Shown piece by piece: positions 1 through 11,146 of a stretch of DNA of 64,000 nt. Position numbers and translations under genes: made by a program. The notes below the pieces were generated by a model, which searched no databases, was not told where the DNA came from, and saw only the letters and a list, made by a program, of their open reading frames with translations. This stretch comes from Viola odorata (lineage: Eukaryota > Streptophyta > Magnoliopsida > Malpighiales > Violaceae), in NCBI GenBank assembly GCA_963691705.1, contig OY829540.1, positions 692,001-756,000 on the forward strand, given 5' to 3'. How positions within the stretch are numbered: position 1 is the first letter of the stretch; the number at the start of each line of letters is the position of its first letter.

Positions 1-1287
1 CTACACATGGGGAGTACCCAGAGTCAACAACAAGGAAACATCAGAGAGCCCAAATTCTTGCATGTAGACACATGCAAGCCATCCTCCTGCTGAGTGACCA
101 ATCAAAGATAGAGTCACACCTGAAACAACATGTTTTGGTATATACATGCTTAGAAGATGGTAGTTAAAGATGCCACTAATTGCAAATTATAGTCATCAAC
201 AGTGAAAGAGGAAGCAACAAATAGAAGAGTAAGGGCACAGAAAAGGATTCCAGCTCTCATGCATGTTATTGTTAACTACAATTGGTGGTAGCAACATTGA
301 TAAATTGCAAGTTGCAACCAGTGGCAGTATGAAAGAAAATAGTAATCCAGATAGTAATCTGAAGGAAGAACATGTGCTTTCTAGACTAACTCTTGCAATA
401 ATGGTTACTTTAGGAATAAAACAGCTTGATTGTTCTCACGTTTATATCTTAACCTGCTTTTCTACTCACTACTCACTTGTGAGTTAACAAAACATATGCT
501 AACTAAAAGAAGTAAGAAGCTGAATTTTCCTAATCAAGCTTCATCTTTTGGTTGTATTCCTTCAATATCAGCAACCAAAACATAACAAGAAATTGCGGTC
601 ACCCTCTTCACACCAATTTTTAAAACAATTTAGGCAGCTGTTATCAATAAGATGGTCAAATTATACATAACTAACAACAACAAATGGTGGCTTAACTATA
701 AGCAGCAGGATAAAACTTACACCTTGTGCTAGCTCTCTGGCTTCGGAGACTGCCTCGTCAACCCTCTTCAAGTATCTATGCATACAAAATATATATATAT
801 GTATATGTACAGCTTCCAAATCAGGGAACGACCAATAAATGCATTACTATGCATACAACATAAGCAACTGATTAATTATGTTTAGGAGTAAGAGTTGTTA
901 CCAATCAAGAACAGGCCTAGGCTTGAGAGTGCCCCGCCAGTAGCTTGGGTCTACCAAACCAGTAGCATTCCTGAGCCAATCGAATCTTGACACCTTAGCA
1001 ACAACAATAGGCACCCCATATTCTCTCAATATCAGCTCCAATTTGTGATAGTCCCTTGTGTTGTTCCCTAACCCCTGGTGAAATTACAAGAGAAACAAAC
1101 GCATGCATTTGGTTACACTACACTCGGTTCAGCTCACAAGCGTTACGCAACTGAAAGATAGTGAGAATATAACTGGAAGGATGACAGCAGGGCGGGTTAG
1201 GCTGATCATTTGGTTGTTAGCGGAGGAGGAGGAGGTAGTGCAATGGGTTTTAAAAATGAGTGGTGAAAAAGCTGAAGCCAAAGCCAT
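1..1287 (-). CDS. alpha/beta-hydrolase superfamily protein, 5' part, cut by window edge
   Basis: Four exons can be joined on the minus strand: 1287-1174 (start MALASAFSP, ends RPAVILP), 1074-902 (GLGNNTRDYHKLE to LKPRPVLD), 775-723 (YLKRVDEAVSEARELAQ) and 119-7 (GVTLSLIGHSAGGWLA to LLLTLGTPH). Splice phases agree apart from one junction. GHSAG is the GxSxG nucleophile elbow of a serine alpha/beta hydrolase, and the Ser/Thr-rich N-terminus could be a plastid transit peptide. The exon text matches the plant lipase-like family with the RPAVILPGLGNN start. Catalytic Asp and His lie beyond the window. Odd point: the 902/775 junction reads TG|A, a stop, where relatives have Trp (DWYL), so this copy may be inactive. 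The final donor is read as GTGTAG at 6-1; without splicing, a TAG follows. The exact substrate is unknown. Confidence 0.8.
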
Positions 1288-1882
1288 ACTGATAGAGAAT
1301 CGATAGTACTGGTTAGTTTGCAGTTGGTTCCTGCTTTTGTACACACAACCTCATCGATGCCTTAGGCAGTTAGCCCCGTTAACCCCTTACCTCTTTACCA
1401 ACAACAATCATCACTACTTTTAGATGCCTTCTGTGATGTATGTAATTTGACTAATTTCTGTCTTTTTATCGGTTTATTATATATTTGTCCCCCTATTAAA
1501 GCTCTGTTTGGCATTGAGGTTTTGGATGAAAAAGTACTATGGGAAGAAGTGTTGTACGAAAATCACTTCTGGAAAAATCAGTATACTGTTTGGTAAATAT
1601 TTGTTAACAGTGTTGTAAGATACCAGAAGCTGTTTATGGTGTTTGGTAAAAAGTGTGGTTAAAATTATGGTTGGAATGCAAAATGACTATAAAGGACACA
1701 ATTTATTTCAAGCATTATAATTAATATTTTTTAGTATCTATACAGATTATTTAAACCAATCTATTTATTTAAATAAATAATTAACATTTTATTTATAATA
1801 AGAATTAAAACTTCATTAAAAGAAGAAGAAAAAAAGTTAAATATTGAGCACTTTTTGAAAGTTTTACATATATAAATCACAA

Positions 1883-3141
1883 TTACCTATTCATCATTAA
1901 GTTATTAGCTATTGAGTCGCGAACTACATTCATAGGTAACATTTCACTAATATTTCCTTCACTTTGCATATTTCCTTCACCCATATGCATCACATCTTGT
2001 GAAACTCCCATCATATCCAGAAAAATATCATTTGGCACAAAATCAGGATTCTCATCCAATCTTCTAAAAACAGGATCATTTAGAGATTTTCTTCGTATAA
2101 AATTGTGCAAAACTATAAAAGCGACTACAATTTTAGCTTGCGTTGGAAATGGATACGAAGGCATGTCACGTAATATTTTCTGTCTTCTCTTTCAGACTCT
2201 AAATGTTCGTTCTATACGACATCGTAATGAAGAATGTGCACGATTAAAGGTTTCCTTACGACCCCTTGGTGGTTGCCCTCGTTGAAAATCAGGTAAGTGA
2301 TACCTTGTACTCTTGTAAGGTTTTAAATACTCATTAAGGTCAGGATATCCAACATCTACCACGTAATACTTACCTAATATCATAAATAAATTAACGTTAT
2401 TAATACCGTAATAATTATTACCTTAAATAAATAAACGTTATGAAAAAATGTTATTAACCTAGAGGTGGTTTAGGGAATTTCCATTATGGATTGTTGACTA
2501 TAGAATTGAAAATGCGAGTATCATGGGTTGTGCCTTCCCATCCAGCGCAAGCATAAATGAATTGCATGTCAAAACTACATGTTGCCATGATATTTTGAGT
2601 CGGGATACCTTTTCTGCTAATGTATCTAATTTGATCTTCTTGAGCGACAGAAGCATATACATGTGTTCCGTCTATGGATCCAATATAATCCTAAAAGAAA
2701 TTTTAATCAATTTTTAGTTGTATTAAATATGCATAACATATATAAATATAAAATGAAAATGAAAGTAATATTTTACCATACCTTAAAATATGACATATAT
2801 CTTGTATCATTAGAAATTTATGGCGGGACACTTTTGAAATCTCTAGGACGAATGATGTGCTCTGATAATGACCACACATCATCTAATACTTGATTAAAAA
2901 CTCTACTAATTATTTCACTAGAGTGTTGAAATCGTTCACAAACGTGGCTATTTGAAGCACCTAAGGCGATGGTATATAAAAACATACACACTTTCTCAAG
3001 AATTGACATTCTTCGTGATGACTCCAATTTGCAAGATGATTGTAATGTGCCCACTAGTTGTAGTATTGTATCTTTATCCATCCTGAATATATTGATAGAC
3101 CGTGAATCCCTACCAGACAATACCTCAGTCAACCATTTCAT
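1883..3141 (-). pseudogene. PIF/Harbinger DDE transposase (decayed)
   Basis: Reading right to left, the N-terminal block is at 3141-2818 (MKWLTEVLSG to CERFQHSSEIISRVFN). The catalytic core follows at about 2695-2455 with SIDGTHVYAS and AGWEGTTHDTRIF, then KYYVVDVGYPDLNEYL at 2383-2195, and the tail at 2191-1883 ending FIVLHNFIRR to NNLMMNR. The three acidic residues of a DDE nuclease can be assigned: D in SIDGTHV, D in THDTR and E in CRIERTF. Two nonsense codons break the frame, TAA at 2484-2486 and TGA at 2192-2194 (FRV stop KRRQK, where relatives usually have Trp). At least one intron lies between about 2455 and 2383. The protein would cut and rejoin element ends in the nucleus; this copy should not make a full product. 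Confidence 0.82.
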
Positions 3142-4086
3142 TCATGTTTGGTATGAGGTCATACACAATTCTTAATACATGTAAGTGTAAAAATACGTAG
3201 TGATAGTTGTAGTCGTAGTAGACATTAACCGCCAAAACTCTTCTTCGTCATTTTCTACGAACATATCATACTCTTAGAATGTAATATTATAGTAAGGTAA
3301 CTGAAAATATTGATTTGGGTCACTAAAATTTTATGGCAGTAGGGTCTAAAAAATTCAAAGTCATAGCCAATTTTTAATAAACAAATTAAACAAAACCCTA
3401 CAAAATTGCAAAACAAGATTTGTACCTGAGGAGTTGCAGAAACTGCGTCCTTCCATGCTCAACTTTTTCTAATTTGAAGGTTAAAAAAAGCAAAAGAGAG
3501 ATTTTTGTTATAAAAAATAAAAAAATAATCTTCAGTATCAAAAGAGGAAAATAGGAAAATAGGAAGTAAACAATTTAAGAGCTGGCCCATTTTTATTTAT
3601 TTGAAGCCAGGGCATGTCCTCAATGTGGTAACATAAAAAATAAAGAAAGATGTGAGGGATAGTCAAGAACTTACTTTGTAATATCTAGTTGAGCATGAAC
3701 TTACAAAACACACGAGAGAAAGAGACAAGAGGAGAAGGAGAAGAGCTTAGATGATGATCTATTCGGCTTGTCAAAGAAATCGTAATGAACAAATATAGTT
3801 TCTTGGTAAATATACTCATAAAAAGCCTTAGAAAATTAATTACAAGAAGTGAATGGGTAGAAGTAATTAATTACAATGAGAAACAGATGGTTAGGAGTAA
3901 TTACAAAATTAGTTGGTGAGTAGAAATAATTACAAAGAGAATGAGATGAGTAGAAGTAATTAAAACCATTAAAATAGTTATTTGCAATTGTACTAATTGT
4001 TATTAAAATAGTTATTGCAATCGTACTAACAACAAAGTTTTAACATAACACCCTACATAATAACTCATACGGAAACTTGAACTAAA

Positions 4087-4373
4087 CTAGAGATTCTTAT
4101 TCGGCCCCTTATTGATAAAATGGTAAGTCAGCCAACGTAGCTTGTGTGTTGGTGAATCGAGCTTAAGATAGACCTCTCTCTTTGGTTTATCTTCAAGAAA
4201 TTTAGTCGTAAACATAAACATGTCACTGTTGATATCGAACCCTGGTATGGTTTTTAGCTCAGCCACAATATCTCCCAGGCAAGGGACTTCAGGTTCAGTA
4301 ACTCTAGAGGTCAGTGTTGAACTCCTCATGGCAACTGCACCAACCAATGTATCGAGGTGTCTAGCAAGCATTG

Positions 4374-4407
<34 letters not shown>

Positions 4408-5164
4408 ATTGGCTCTTCCCTTTCTTGAAACGAATGCTTGACTTATTACAACCCCCTACTTCAAGATATCTCCTCATATTACTTGGTAAACACGGTTGAG
4501 TACTTCCACTCTCAAATATCTCATCCACACTTTCTTCAAATGGAATCCCCTCTGCTGAATCACCACCACCTTCAACCTCAGCTTACTCCTCCTGAGGTAT
4601 AACGTACACATTACATTCAGGTGATATAGCAAACTCTCCAGTAGCTACTATGGTAGAAAATATCAATGCTAGTTTCTCTTCAAGTTGAGGTTCAATTCTA
4701 CCTATCCTGAAATTTCCAAAACTCGGGTTTACCTACACATTTAAAGAGATCCAAAATGATCCATCATGCAGCAATTATGTTATAAAACAAAGAAAGTAAA
4801 GCAAACCAATTGCAAAAAACCAAAAACTAACCTTGATTTTTTCTTCCCACCAAGCATCATTTGCACCAATAGTATTTTTATGTGTATCTCATCCTAACCC
4901 CGTCTCATTACGCATCAAATCTTTTCATAATTTATATTCTTTTTTTAAAGCATCCCATTTGTTTTTAAATTATTTTTGCCCATAATCTAATCCAGTTTTT
5001 TTACGGAACTCATTGATAACAAAGTCACACCCTTGTTTGTTGAAATGAGTGTGTGGCTTTAACATTTTTTCAATGGCTCGAATGCAAATATCACAATATG
5101 TATGCACTGTACTTTTGTGCCAAACAGCCTTGGGTACTTTACTTCCAATTCCTTGGGTTGTCAT
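4087..5164 (-). pseudogene. Myb/SANT-like DNA-binding protein of PIF/Harbinger element (decayed)
   Basis: PIF/Harbinger elements carry a second gene with a Myb/SANT-like trihelix domain that works with the transposase. Here the domain starts at 5164 (MTTQGIGSKVPKAVWHKS) and runs through EFRKKTGLDYGQK. It continues in frame after a TAA (4970-4972) as FKNKWDALKKEYKLWKDL and, after another stop, as NDAWWEEKIK. The C-terminal part (4371-4087, MLARHLDTLVGAVAMRSS) ends GPNKNL. A run of 30 C bases at 4377-4406, poly-G on the coding strand, sits between the two parts. With two or more stops and this homopolymer, it is judged a pseudogene. The family call rests on the WxxxxxxxF pattern and position beside the transposase. 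Confidence 0.65.
4377..4406. repeat. poly-C homopolymer, 30 bp
   Basis: An uninterrupted run of 30 C bases inside the Myb-like pseudogene of the Harbinger element. It would read as poly-Gly on the coding minus strand. Length is uncertain because such runs are hard to sequence. Confidence 0.9.
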
Positions 5165-6130
5165 CTATAACAAACACAATACATTCATGACTTAATCATA
5201 AATCATCTATAACAAACACAATACATCTCAATGAGACAAAAGGAAGAAATAATAAATACCCAATGCATCTAGAGAAATGGCAACACTTAGTTTCCAGCAA
5301 AGCACAATGCATCAACCAATCTAAACCCAACTAACAATATATTAGCTATTATAATAAAATGAGGACCAGCACCCAAAGGTAAGTGCTATTATCAATATTA
5401 TTTCAAACTACAACCAAACATTTACCAAAGGAAGAAATGAACTGTATCCAAATGCTAAGATAAATGGTATCCTCAATCAATTGCATAACTCAACCCAGGG
5501 CATTACATTTAAAAGAAGTTGTGTTGTACTCCCTTGCCTTGGAGCCATTTTTTATTGATATCAACCTAGTGATTTTATAAATCATGATTCCACTGCAGTA
5601 AAACAAAGATGAAAACTGAAAAGCATCTTTTGGAAAGTAAAAAAAAATTCAATCAAATGAAAGCAAAATTAACATAAATATCTGAAAAAAATACAATTAG
5701 TAGTATACGAAGAGAGGTAAACTGGAAATGGACATAATCAGCAGTAACAGTAAGAATAAGCTACACACTATGAAATTTATATCATTCCTTAAGTTGAAGA
5801 ACATGTCTAAGTTGAGAAAATCATAACTACCCAGTTTAAATCCAAATCTATCTGATAAAACCATAACTACCCAATTTAAATCCAAAATAGGAAGGAGAGA
5901 ACCAGTAAAGCAAAAGAGAAAGACACCATATGATTAAATCATCGTCAGTAAAGCATAAGAGAAAGACACAATATTCCACTTTTTTAGCAAGTTAAAGAAC
6001 CATTAAAATTGCAATTGGAATACCAGAAACTAGTACCGAGAAACAAAACCCTAGAAAGTGACTGTAAAATAGACAATACAACAATAAACACAATGGAGGG
6101 AGGAAGTAAAAAGCCTTACCACAAACAATA

Positions 6131-6150
6131 GATGATGATGATGATGATGA
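6131..6150. repeat. GAT trinucleotide microsatellite
   Basis: About seven perfect GAT/ATG units near the right end of the 1500-6647 element, close to its leader-like region. Confidence 0.85.
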
Positions 6151-7205
6151 ATAGCAAAAATAGGAAAAAAGATTGCCCTTCTTCTTGCTTGCTCAAGCTA
6201 GTTAAAGGGAGAGAATGAAGGCGGTGATGGAGGAGACTGAGAGGGAGAGATGGTGAGCGGCGGTGAAGGGTGAGTAGATCAGGTGTCGCGGTGGGGGTTG
6301 ATGATGGTGCTGCAGCGGTGATGATGGAGGAGGCCGAGAGGGAGAGATGGTGAGCTGCGGTGAGGAGGCCGAGAGTGAGAGAAGAGGAGAACGAGGTTGT
6401 TGTGTGAAATGAGATGGATTTTGGTAATATTGTAATTCTTTCAAGTTTGTATTAATATTTTTGTCCAGTTAATATTTACATCTCCTTCCTGTGTTTCTCA
6501 AAACAATGGTTTTGAGAAAGCCTCAAATCCAAGCTTTTTCAAAACCTTGGTTTTGGATCCTAACTTCTCAAGAAGCTCAGTTTAAAAGGTGTTTACCAAA
6601 CACCAATTTAGAGCTTTTTGGAGTAGAACCGGAACGCCAAAGGGCACTAAGAGGTCTATTCGGGTTAAGGTTGTGGACTAGGCGGGGTTGGGCTAGTCTG
6701 GCCTGGGCTGGGTTGGTCTGTTACATCTCCAAAGGCCTAAACCCCTTTTCTCTGTCCTTTCCCATAGCATTTTGCCCTGAATAAATATAAAGGAGAAATA
6801 AAATATATAAAATAAAGTTAAGGGATAGATTTGAACTTCCAAGGAAAAAAAGAAAAGACTCGTTATTCCTCACAACACTCTCCCATTGCAGACGCGCAAG
6901 AGAACAACGTTTTGAAAACGTAAGGGGCTGTTTAGTTACGGAGAATTTTCTGAAAATTTTGCAAAACTGGAAAATTTTGCAAAATTTTCTATTTTGCAAA
7001 AAAATTCAATTTTTTTTTTTACTCTAGTTCAATAAATCCATATTATTAATCTAAAAAAATAATAATGTTATTTTAAACATATCTACCCTTGTAATTTATG
7101 TAAATTGATATAAATTGTGCTAAAAATACTTCATAATTGATATTTAACTAACTAATACTCTTAATTAAAATTATACGAGTAAAATTCAATGTTTAACATT
7201 GTAAT

Positions 7206-8531
7206 TAGGGGTGGCAAATGGGTAGGTATGGGTGGATATGGGTGGGGATTAAATGGGTATTGGTGGGTATGGGTATCATACCCATTTATTACCCATATAA
7301 TTTTTTTAATGGGTACCCATACCCATTTACACCCATTAAATTATACTCACCCATTTATACCCATTTACACCCATTTAAATTATATCTACTTAATAATTTT
7401 TTTTTATTAAATAAGATTAAAAATATTATGTTTGATAACAAAATATAGATTTTGATAAAATTTGACTAAGTGACTCGATTTTGACTATGTATGATGGTTT
7501 TATCGTTTAAGCTCGGGTTTGACCATTTAGTCTCGGGTTTGACCATTTAGGCTCGGGTTTGACCATTTAGGCTCGGATTTTATCGTTTAAGCTCAACCTT
7601 TTTTTTCCTTCTACAATTTAGATTTGTTAGTTTAGTGGTCTGTTTAGTTATGGAAAGTGAGAACTCTCCTGGATTGTACTTAATTACAAAGTAATTATAT
7701 ATTTTTTATAATTAGAGCTGATAAATAAGAAATTATAAATTAATGTACTTAATTACAAAAAAATTATTTATCGAATAAATTAATGTTATTCTATGAAAAA
7801 TTAAATCAAGAATGAAAACAAGAAATTGATAATCATTTTTTTTAATTTTCCCGAAGAAACACAAATCAATTACAACAGAATTAAAATTTCACACATAAAC
7901 ATATTCTACAATGTGGGTCTTGCAATGCAAATTATGTACTCAACAATTACAATAGCAACTCCAGCCTCTCTAATTTAAAAAAAATACAAGATTTAATTTA
8001 ATTATAAGAAAGCTTAAGTCTAAATTTATATATTTATTTCAACATTAATGATTTAATATTAATTATAAGAATAGTTATGAAAATTTTAAATTAATTTAAA
8101 AATATTTAAATAATTTTGAATGGTCTATAACCATGATTTTTTCATGCTTTAAAGAAAAAAAGCATGAGTAATCTTATGAAAAGTATAAAACCCATTTTAA
8201 AAAAATTTAAAAAAATAAGAAAAATGGATATAGAATTACTCATCTTGAGATAGAGATTATGTTATTATAGTTTTTAATTTATTTTGTTCATTATATAAAT
8301 TAAAAAAATTGAATTTGTTTAAAAAATAAAAAATATGAGAGAGAGAAAAGGAGAGGGTTTTGGTTTAATTGGTTACCCATTGGGTACCCATTACCCAACC
8401 CAATAAAACCCACCTATTTTAGTTTAAATGGGTATATTACCCATTTCTACCCATTTAAAAATTGCACTGACCCATTTAACACTCATACCCATTTAAATTA
8501 GTTGGGTATGGGTAGATTTTTGCCACCTCTA
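7206..8531. mobile_element. non-autonomous hAT element with 8-bp TSD
   Basis: Ends are inverted: left TAGGGGTGGCAAATGGGTA, right (reverse complement) TAGAGGTGGCAAAAATCTA. The element is flanked by a perfect 8-bp duplication ATTGTAAT (7198-7205 and 8532-8539), the hAT signature. Subterminal zones are packed with GGGTA/TACCC motifs on both sides (7208-7380 and 8370-8520), arranged as inverted copies that could form a hairpin and bind transposase. The 1326-bp interior is AT-rich, with no transposase seen, so it depends on a helper. It sits inside the Harbinger remnant and is therefore younger than it. Confidence 0.85.
7511..7590. repeat. 20-bp tandem repeat, four units
   Basis: Four units of 20 bp based on GCTCGGGTTTGACCATTTAG. 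Units at 7511, 7531 and 7551 are nearly identical; the unit at 7571 is diverged. It lies inside the hAT element. Confidence 0.85.
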
Positions 8532-8589
8532 ATTGTAATGAATCTTAGAAATTGAATTTTTTTATCATTGTAATGAATCTTAGAAATTG

Positions 8590-9256
8590 TAATGGCGAAG
8601 GTTGGGAAGGTACTGGTTGGGAAGGCACAGCTAATGATTCACGCGTTTTTCTTGATGCATTAACTAGACCAGATAATGTTTTTCCTATGCCCGCAGCTGG
8701 TAAAACATTATTTTTGTAATTCATAACAATATTTATTAGTTGTTACATTAATGGTTTACTACAAATATTTGATTGTTATTTATATTTGGCAGGCTACTAT
8801 TATGCAGTTGATGCTGGTTATCAAAATATTTCTGGATTTTTAGCTCCTTATCGTGGTGAACGGTATCACTTAAATGATTTTCGTGGACGAGGAAGGATAA
8901 CAAGAAAATATGCATTGTTTAACTGTCGACATTCGTCATTGAGAAATGTGATTGAAAGGGCTTTTGGCGTTCTGAAGGCTAGATTTCCAATCTTAAAGTT
9001 CATTCCAAATTATCCTCTTCGTCGTCAGAGGCAAATACCTCTAGCTTGTTGTACACTACACAACTTTATTCGAATGGAAGATAGAGCTGATCAACTATTC
9101 ACAGAATATGGTACAAAAGGTCAGCAAAATTTAGACGAGAACGAAGCTAATATGACGCAAGAAGGTATTCAAGTGGATATGTCCCAACAACAACTAATGA
9201 ATGGCGTTAGAGAAGATATCGCAAATCAATTATGGTCTCATTATAATAATTGTTAG
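8590..9256 (+). pseudogene. PIF/Harbinger transposase, C-terminal half only
   Basis: Two exons join in phase: about 8590-8699 (GWEGTANDSRVFLDALT to PMPAAG) and 8793-9256 (YYYAVDAGYQNISGFLAPYR to WSHYNNC stop). The second DDE aspartate (TANDSR) and the glutamate (NVIERAFGVLKARF) are present, as is the family tail LACCTLHNFIRMED. The N-terminal helix-turn-helix part and the first catalytic Asp are missing; the hAT element ends only about 60 bp upstream. The surviving second exon is open for 150-odd codons with no stop, suggesting fairly recent activity of the family. A degraded copy of the same C-terminal end and 3' tail lies at about 19890-20110. Confidence 0.8.
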
Positions 9257-9404
9257 AATATGAAGAAGTAACAAGTTAAATTAAGTATGTTTTGAATGTT
9301 TAAATTTGTAGTATTCATGTCATGAACAAATAATTCAAGACTATTTTATATGTATTTTATTTTCATGAACGGAAATATTATATTTATATTTAATTTTTAA
9401 TTCC

Positions 9405-9650
9405 AATTTTGGATTTTACATTTTTTTTGGAATTTTTACATTAATTAATTTTCTTTTGGATTTGTACTATTTTTTTGAACAAATAATTTCATGTCCAAAT
9501 AATTCAAGACTATTTTTTTTTAGTTTTTACATATTTTTTGGAATTTTTACATTTTTATGGATTTTTTACATTTTTTTGGATTTTTTTACATTTTTTTAGA
9601 TTTTTTGGTTTTTTTTGGGAATTTATATATATTTTTGAATTTTTTACATT
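9405..9650. repeat. imperfect T-rich tandem repeat
   Basis: Repeated blocks close to TTTTGGATTTTTTACATTTT, about 20-22 bp apart and imperfect, in the 3' region of the Harbinger remnant. Confidence 0.55.
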
Positions 9651-10035
9651 TTTTCTAAACTTGTAGTGTTGATTCTGAAAAATCATTTTGCAATTGCAAA
9701 ACTTCAAATATAGCGTTTGCAAAATTTTCTAAACTTGTAGTGTTAATTCTGAAAATCTGTTTTGCAATTGCAAAACTGAAAAATTTGCTGAAAAGTTTCG
9801 GGCCCGTTTACCTGGGAGAATTTTCAATTTTCAATTTGCTGTTTTTGAGAATTTTCAATTTTCAATTTGCTGTTTATTTTCATTCTGAAAACTAAAATAC
9901 GCGTTTACTTCGCGTTTGTTTCCTGATCAGAAAAACTGGAGAACGCGTTTACTTCGCACTGAATGTAAGAATTTCCTGATCTAAAAACTGGAAAACGTGT
10001 TTACTTCGCGCGTTTTCATTTTTTGTGGAAAACCG

Positions 10036-11083
10036 AAATTATTTGTAATGAAAAGAAGAAATCATTTGAAAATTATTTTAATAATTCTAATTGTTTATTT
10101 TAATATATTTAATATGAAATAAATATGGAAAAAAGTTTTGATGAAATCTTAAATCTTTTAACTAATTAATTAAATAATATTAAATACTAAATTCAATTTA
10201 AATTTTTTTGAAAATCAGAAATCTTTTAACTAATTAATTAAATACTAAATATAAATAATTAATTAATTAATGAATTAACTAATTAATTAACTAACAAAAA
10301 TCTAAAAATCTAATTACCTAAAATCCTAACCCACTAAAAATTCATATCCTTCTTCCAAAAACACCAAGGATTGGACTGGATTTTGCAACACCAAGGTAAA
10401 GTCCTAGAGTTATAGTGGCTAACTGGAAATTGCAACATGTGAAGGATAGAAGTGTATAACTGATACCATCCCTTTTGGACAATAACCTTTGATGGTTTCT
10501 GAGTAGTTCTGTTGTAAATTAGCATAAAATGTGTAGGAAGGAGGCTATAAACTACAGCAGTTGTTTAACCATGTTAACATGTCATGTTTGGTTTCCCTAG
10601 CCATAAACAGATCGTCGTGCTTGGCCTTACATACTAGGTCATCGCATGCTCGCCTAGGAATTGTAGCGACACCTATTTTAGCACTTATGATCACCAAATG
10701 GTTCAGAATGTAGAGTTTTCATTTGAAATGATCAGACATCAAATTTGCCTTACTGATCAAGTCTTGTCTGCATATAAAAGGCATTATTCTCTCCAGTTCA
10801 TGTCTCCCTCAGGTAAGCCACTTCTTTTTGCTTGTCTTGAATATTTAGCCATTTATAAAAAATTTACACTAAATTCAAAGATAACAAAACACTTAAAAAG
10901 AATTTATTATTGGGAACTTCATCAGTACCAAAAATGTACAATAGCCAAAGATAACAAAACACATGAGTCATAACCAGGAAAACTTAAATCCACCTCAACA
11001 ACCGAATACATTCATGGATAGAACCTGAGAAGTACAATAGCCAAAAAGCCTATAGTTTATTGGCATTGGAAAAAGATGGTTGC
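10036..11083. other. AT-rich noncoding stretch, no gene seen
   Basis: Sequence from 10036 to 10330 is AT-rich with repeated TTAATTAATTAA-like steps. The remainder to 11083 has normal composition, but no exon could be supported. Short open frames here have no recognised domain. Confidence 0.5.
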
Positions 11084-11146
11084 TTAATCGTCTGCTGAAG
11101 ACTGTTTCCACCCACCAAAGCTTTCCTCTGCCAAACCTCGCCGTTC
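11084..11146 (-). CDS. possible last exon of an unidentified captured or host gene
   Basis: On the minus strand a good acceptor (TTTGTTTCAG) precedes a 63-bp open stretch reading ERRGLAEESFGGWKQSSADD and then TAA. Its composition is that of a real protein C-terminus and differs from the AT-rich surroundings. Upstream exons were not identified; the Pack-PIF element starts about 370 bp further upstream and may have interrupted the gene. It could be a captured fragment within the 9800-18420 element. The family is not recognised. Confidence 0.3.
   Translation of the reverse strand, partial: ERRGLAEESFGGWKQSSADD

Larger units (their letters stand above)
1500..6647. mobile_element. PIF/Harbinger DNA transposon, full length, decayed
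   Basis: The element is flanked by the 3-bp target duplication TAA at 1497-1499 and 6648-6650. Its ends are imperfect inverted repeats: left AGCTCTGTTTGGCATT, right (reverse complement) GTGCCCTTTGGCGTT. Inside on the minus strand are both genes of an autonomous PIF/Harbinger element, a DDE transposase (1883-3141) and a Myb/SANT-like protein (4087-5164). Both carry stop codons, so the copy looks immobile unless helped in trans. A CT-rich leader-like stretch, with GA-rich plus strand, lies at 6200-6420 near the right end and could hold the promoter of the minus-strand genes. The right terminus is nearly the same as that of the Pack element at 11518-15744. Confidence 0.85.
6924..9800. mobile_element. 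PIF/Harbinger element remnant, left part, interrupted by hAT
   Basis: A Harbinger-like left end starts at 6924 (GGGGCTGTTTAGTTACGG) after a TAA at 6921-6923. Subterminal sequence rich in GAATTTTC and TTTTGCAAAA follows. A hAT element is inserted at 7206-8531, then the plus-strand transposase C-terminal half occurs at 8590-9256. From about 9660 to 9795 the TTTTGCAATTGCAAAAC motifs of the family's other end appear, but no terminal repeat is reached before a different element starts near 9800. A right end of the same family followed by TAA lies at 18786, so the true span may be 6924-18786 with later insertions inside. That wider span is an inference. Confidence 0.6.

Noticed and set aside
6651..6920. 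GGGCTGGGTTGG-rich stretch between two Harbinger elements that might be a gene end
   Set aside because: Short, no domain; a possible start on the minus strand (MGECCEE) stops at once.
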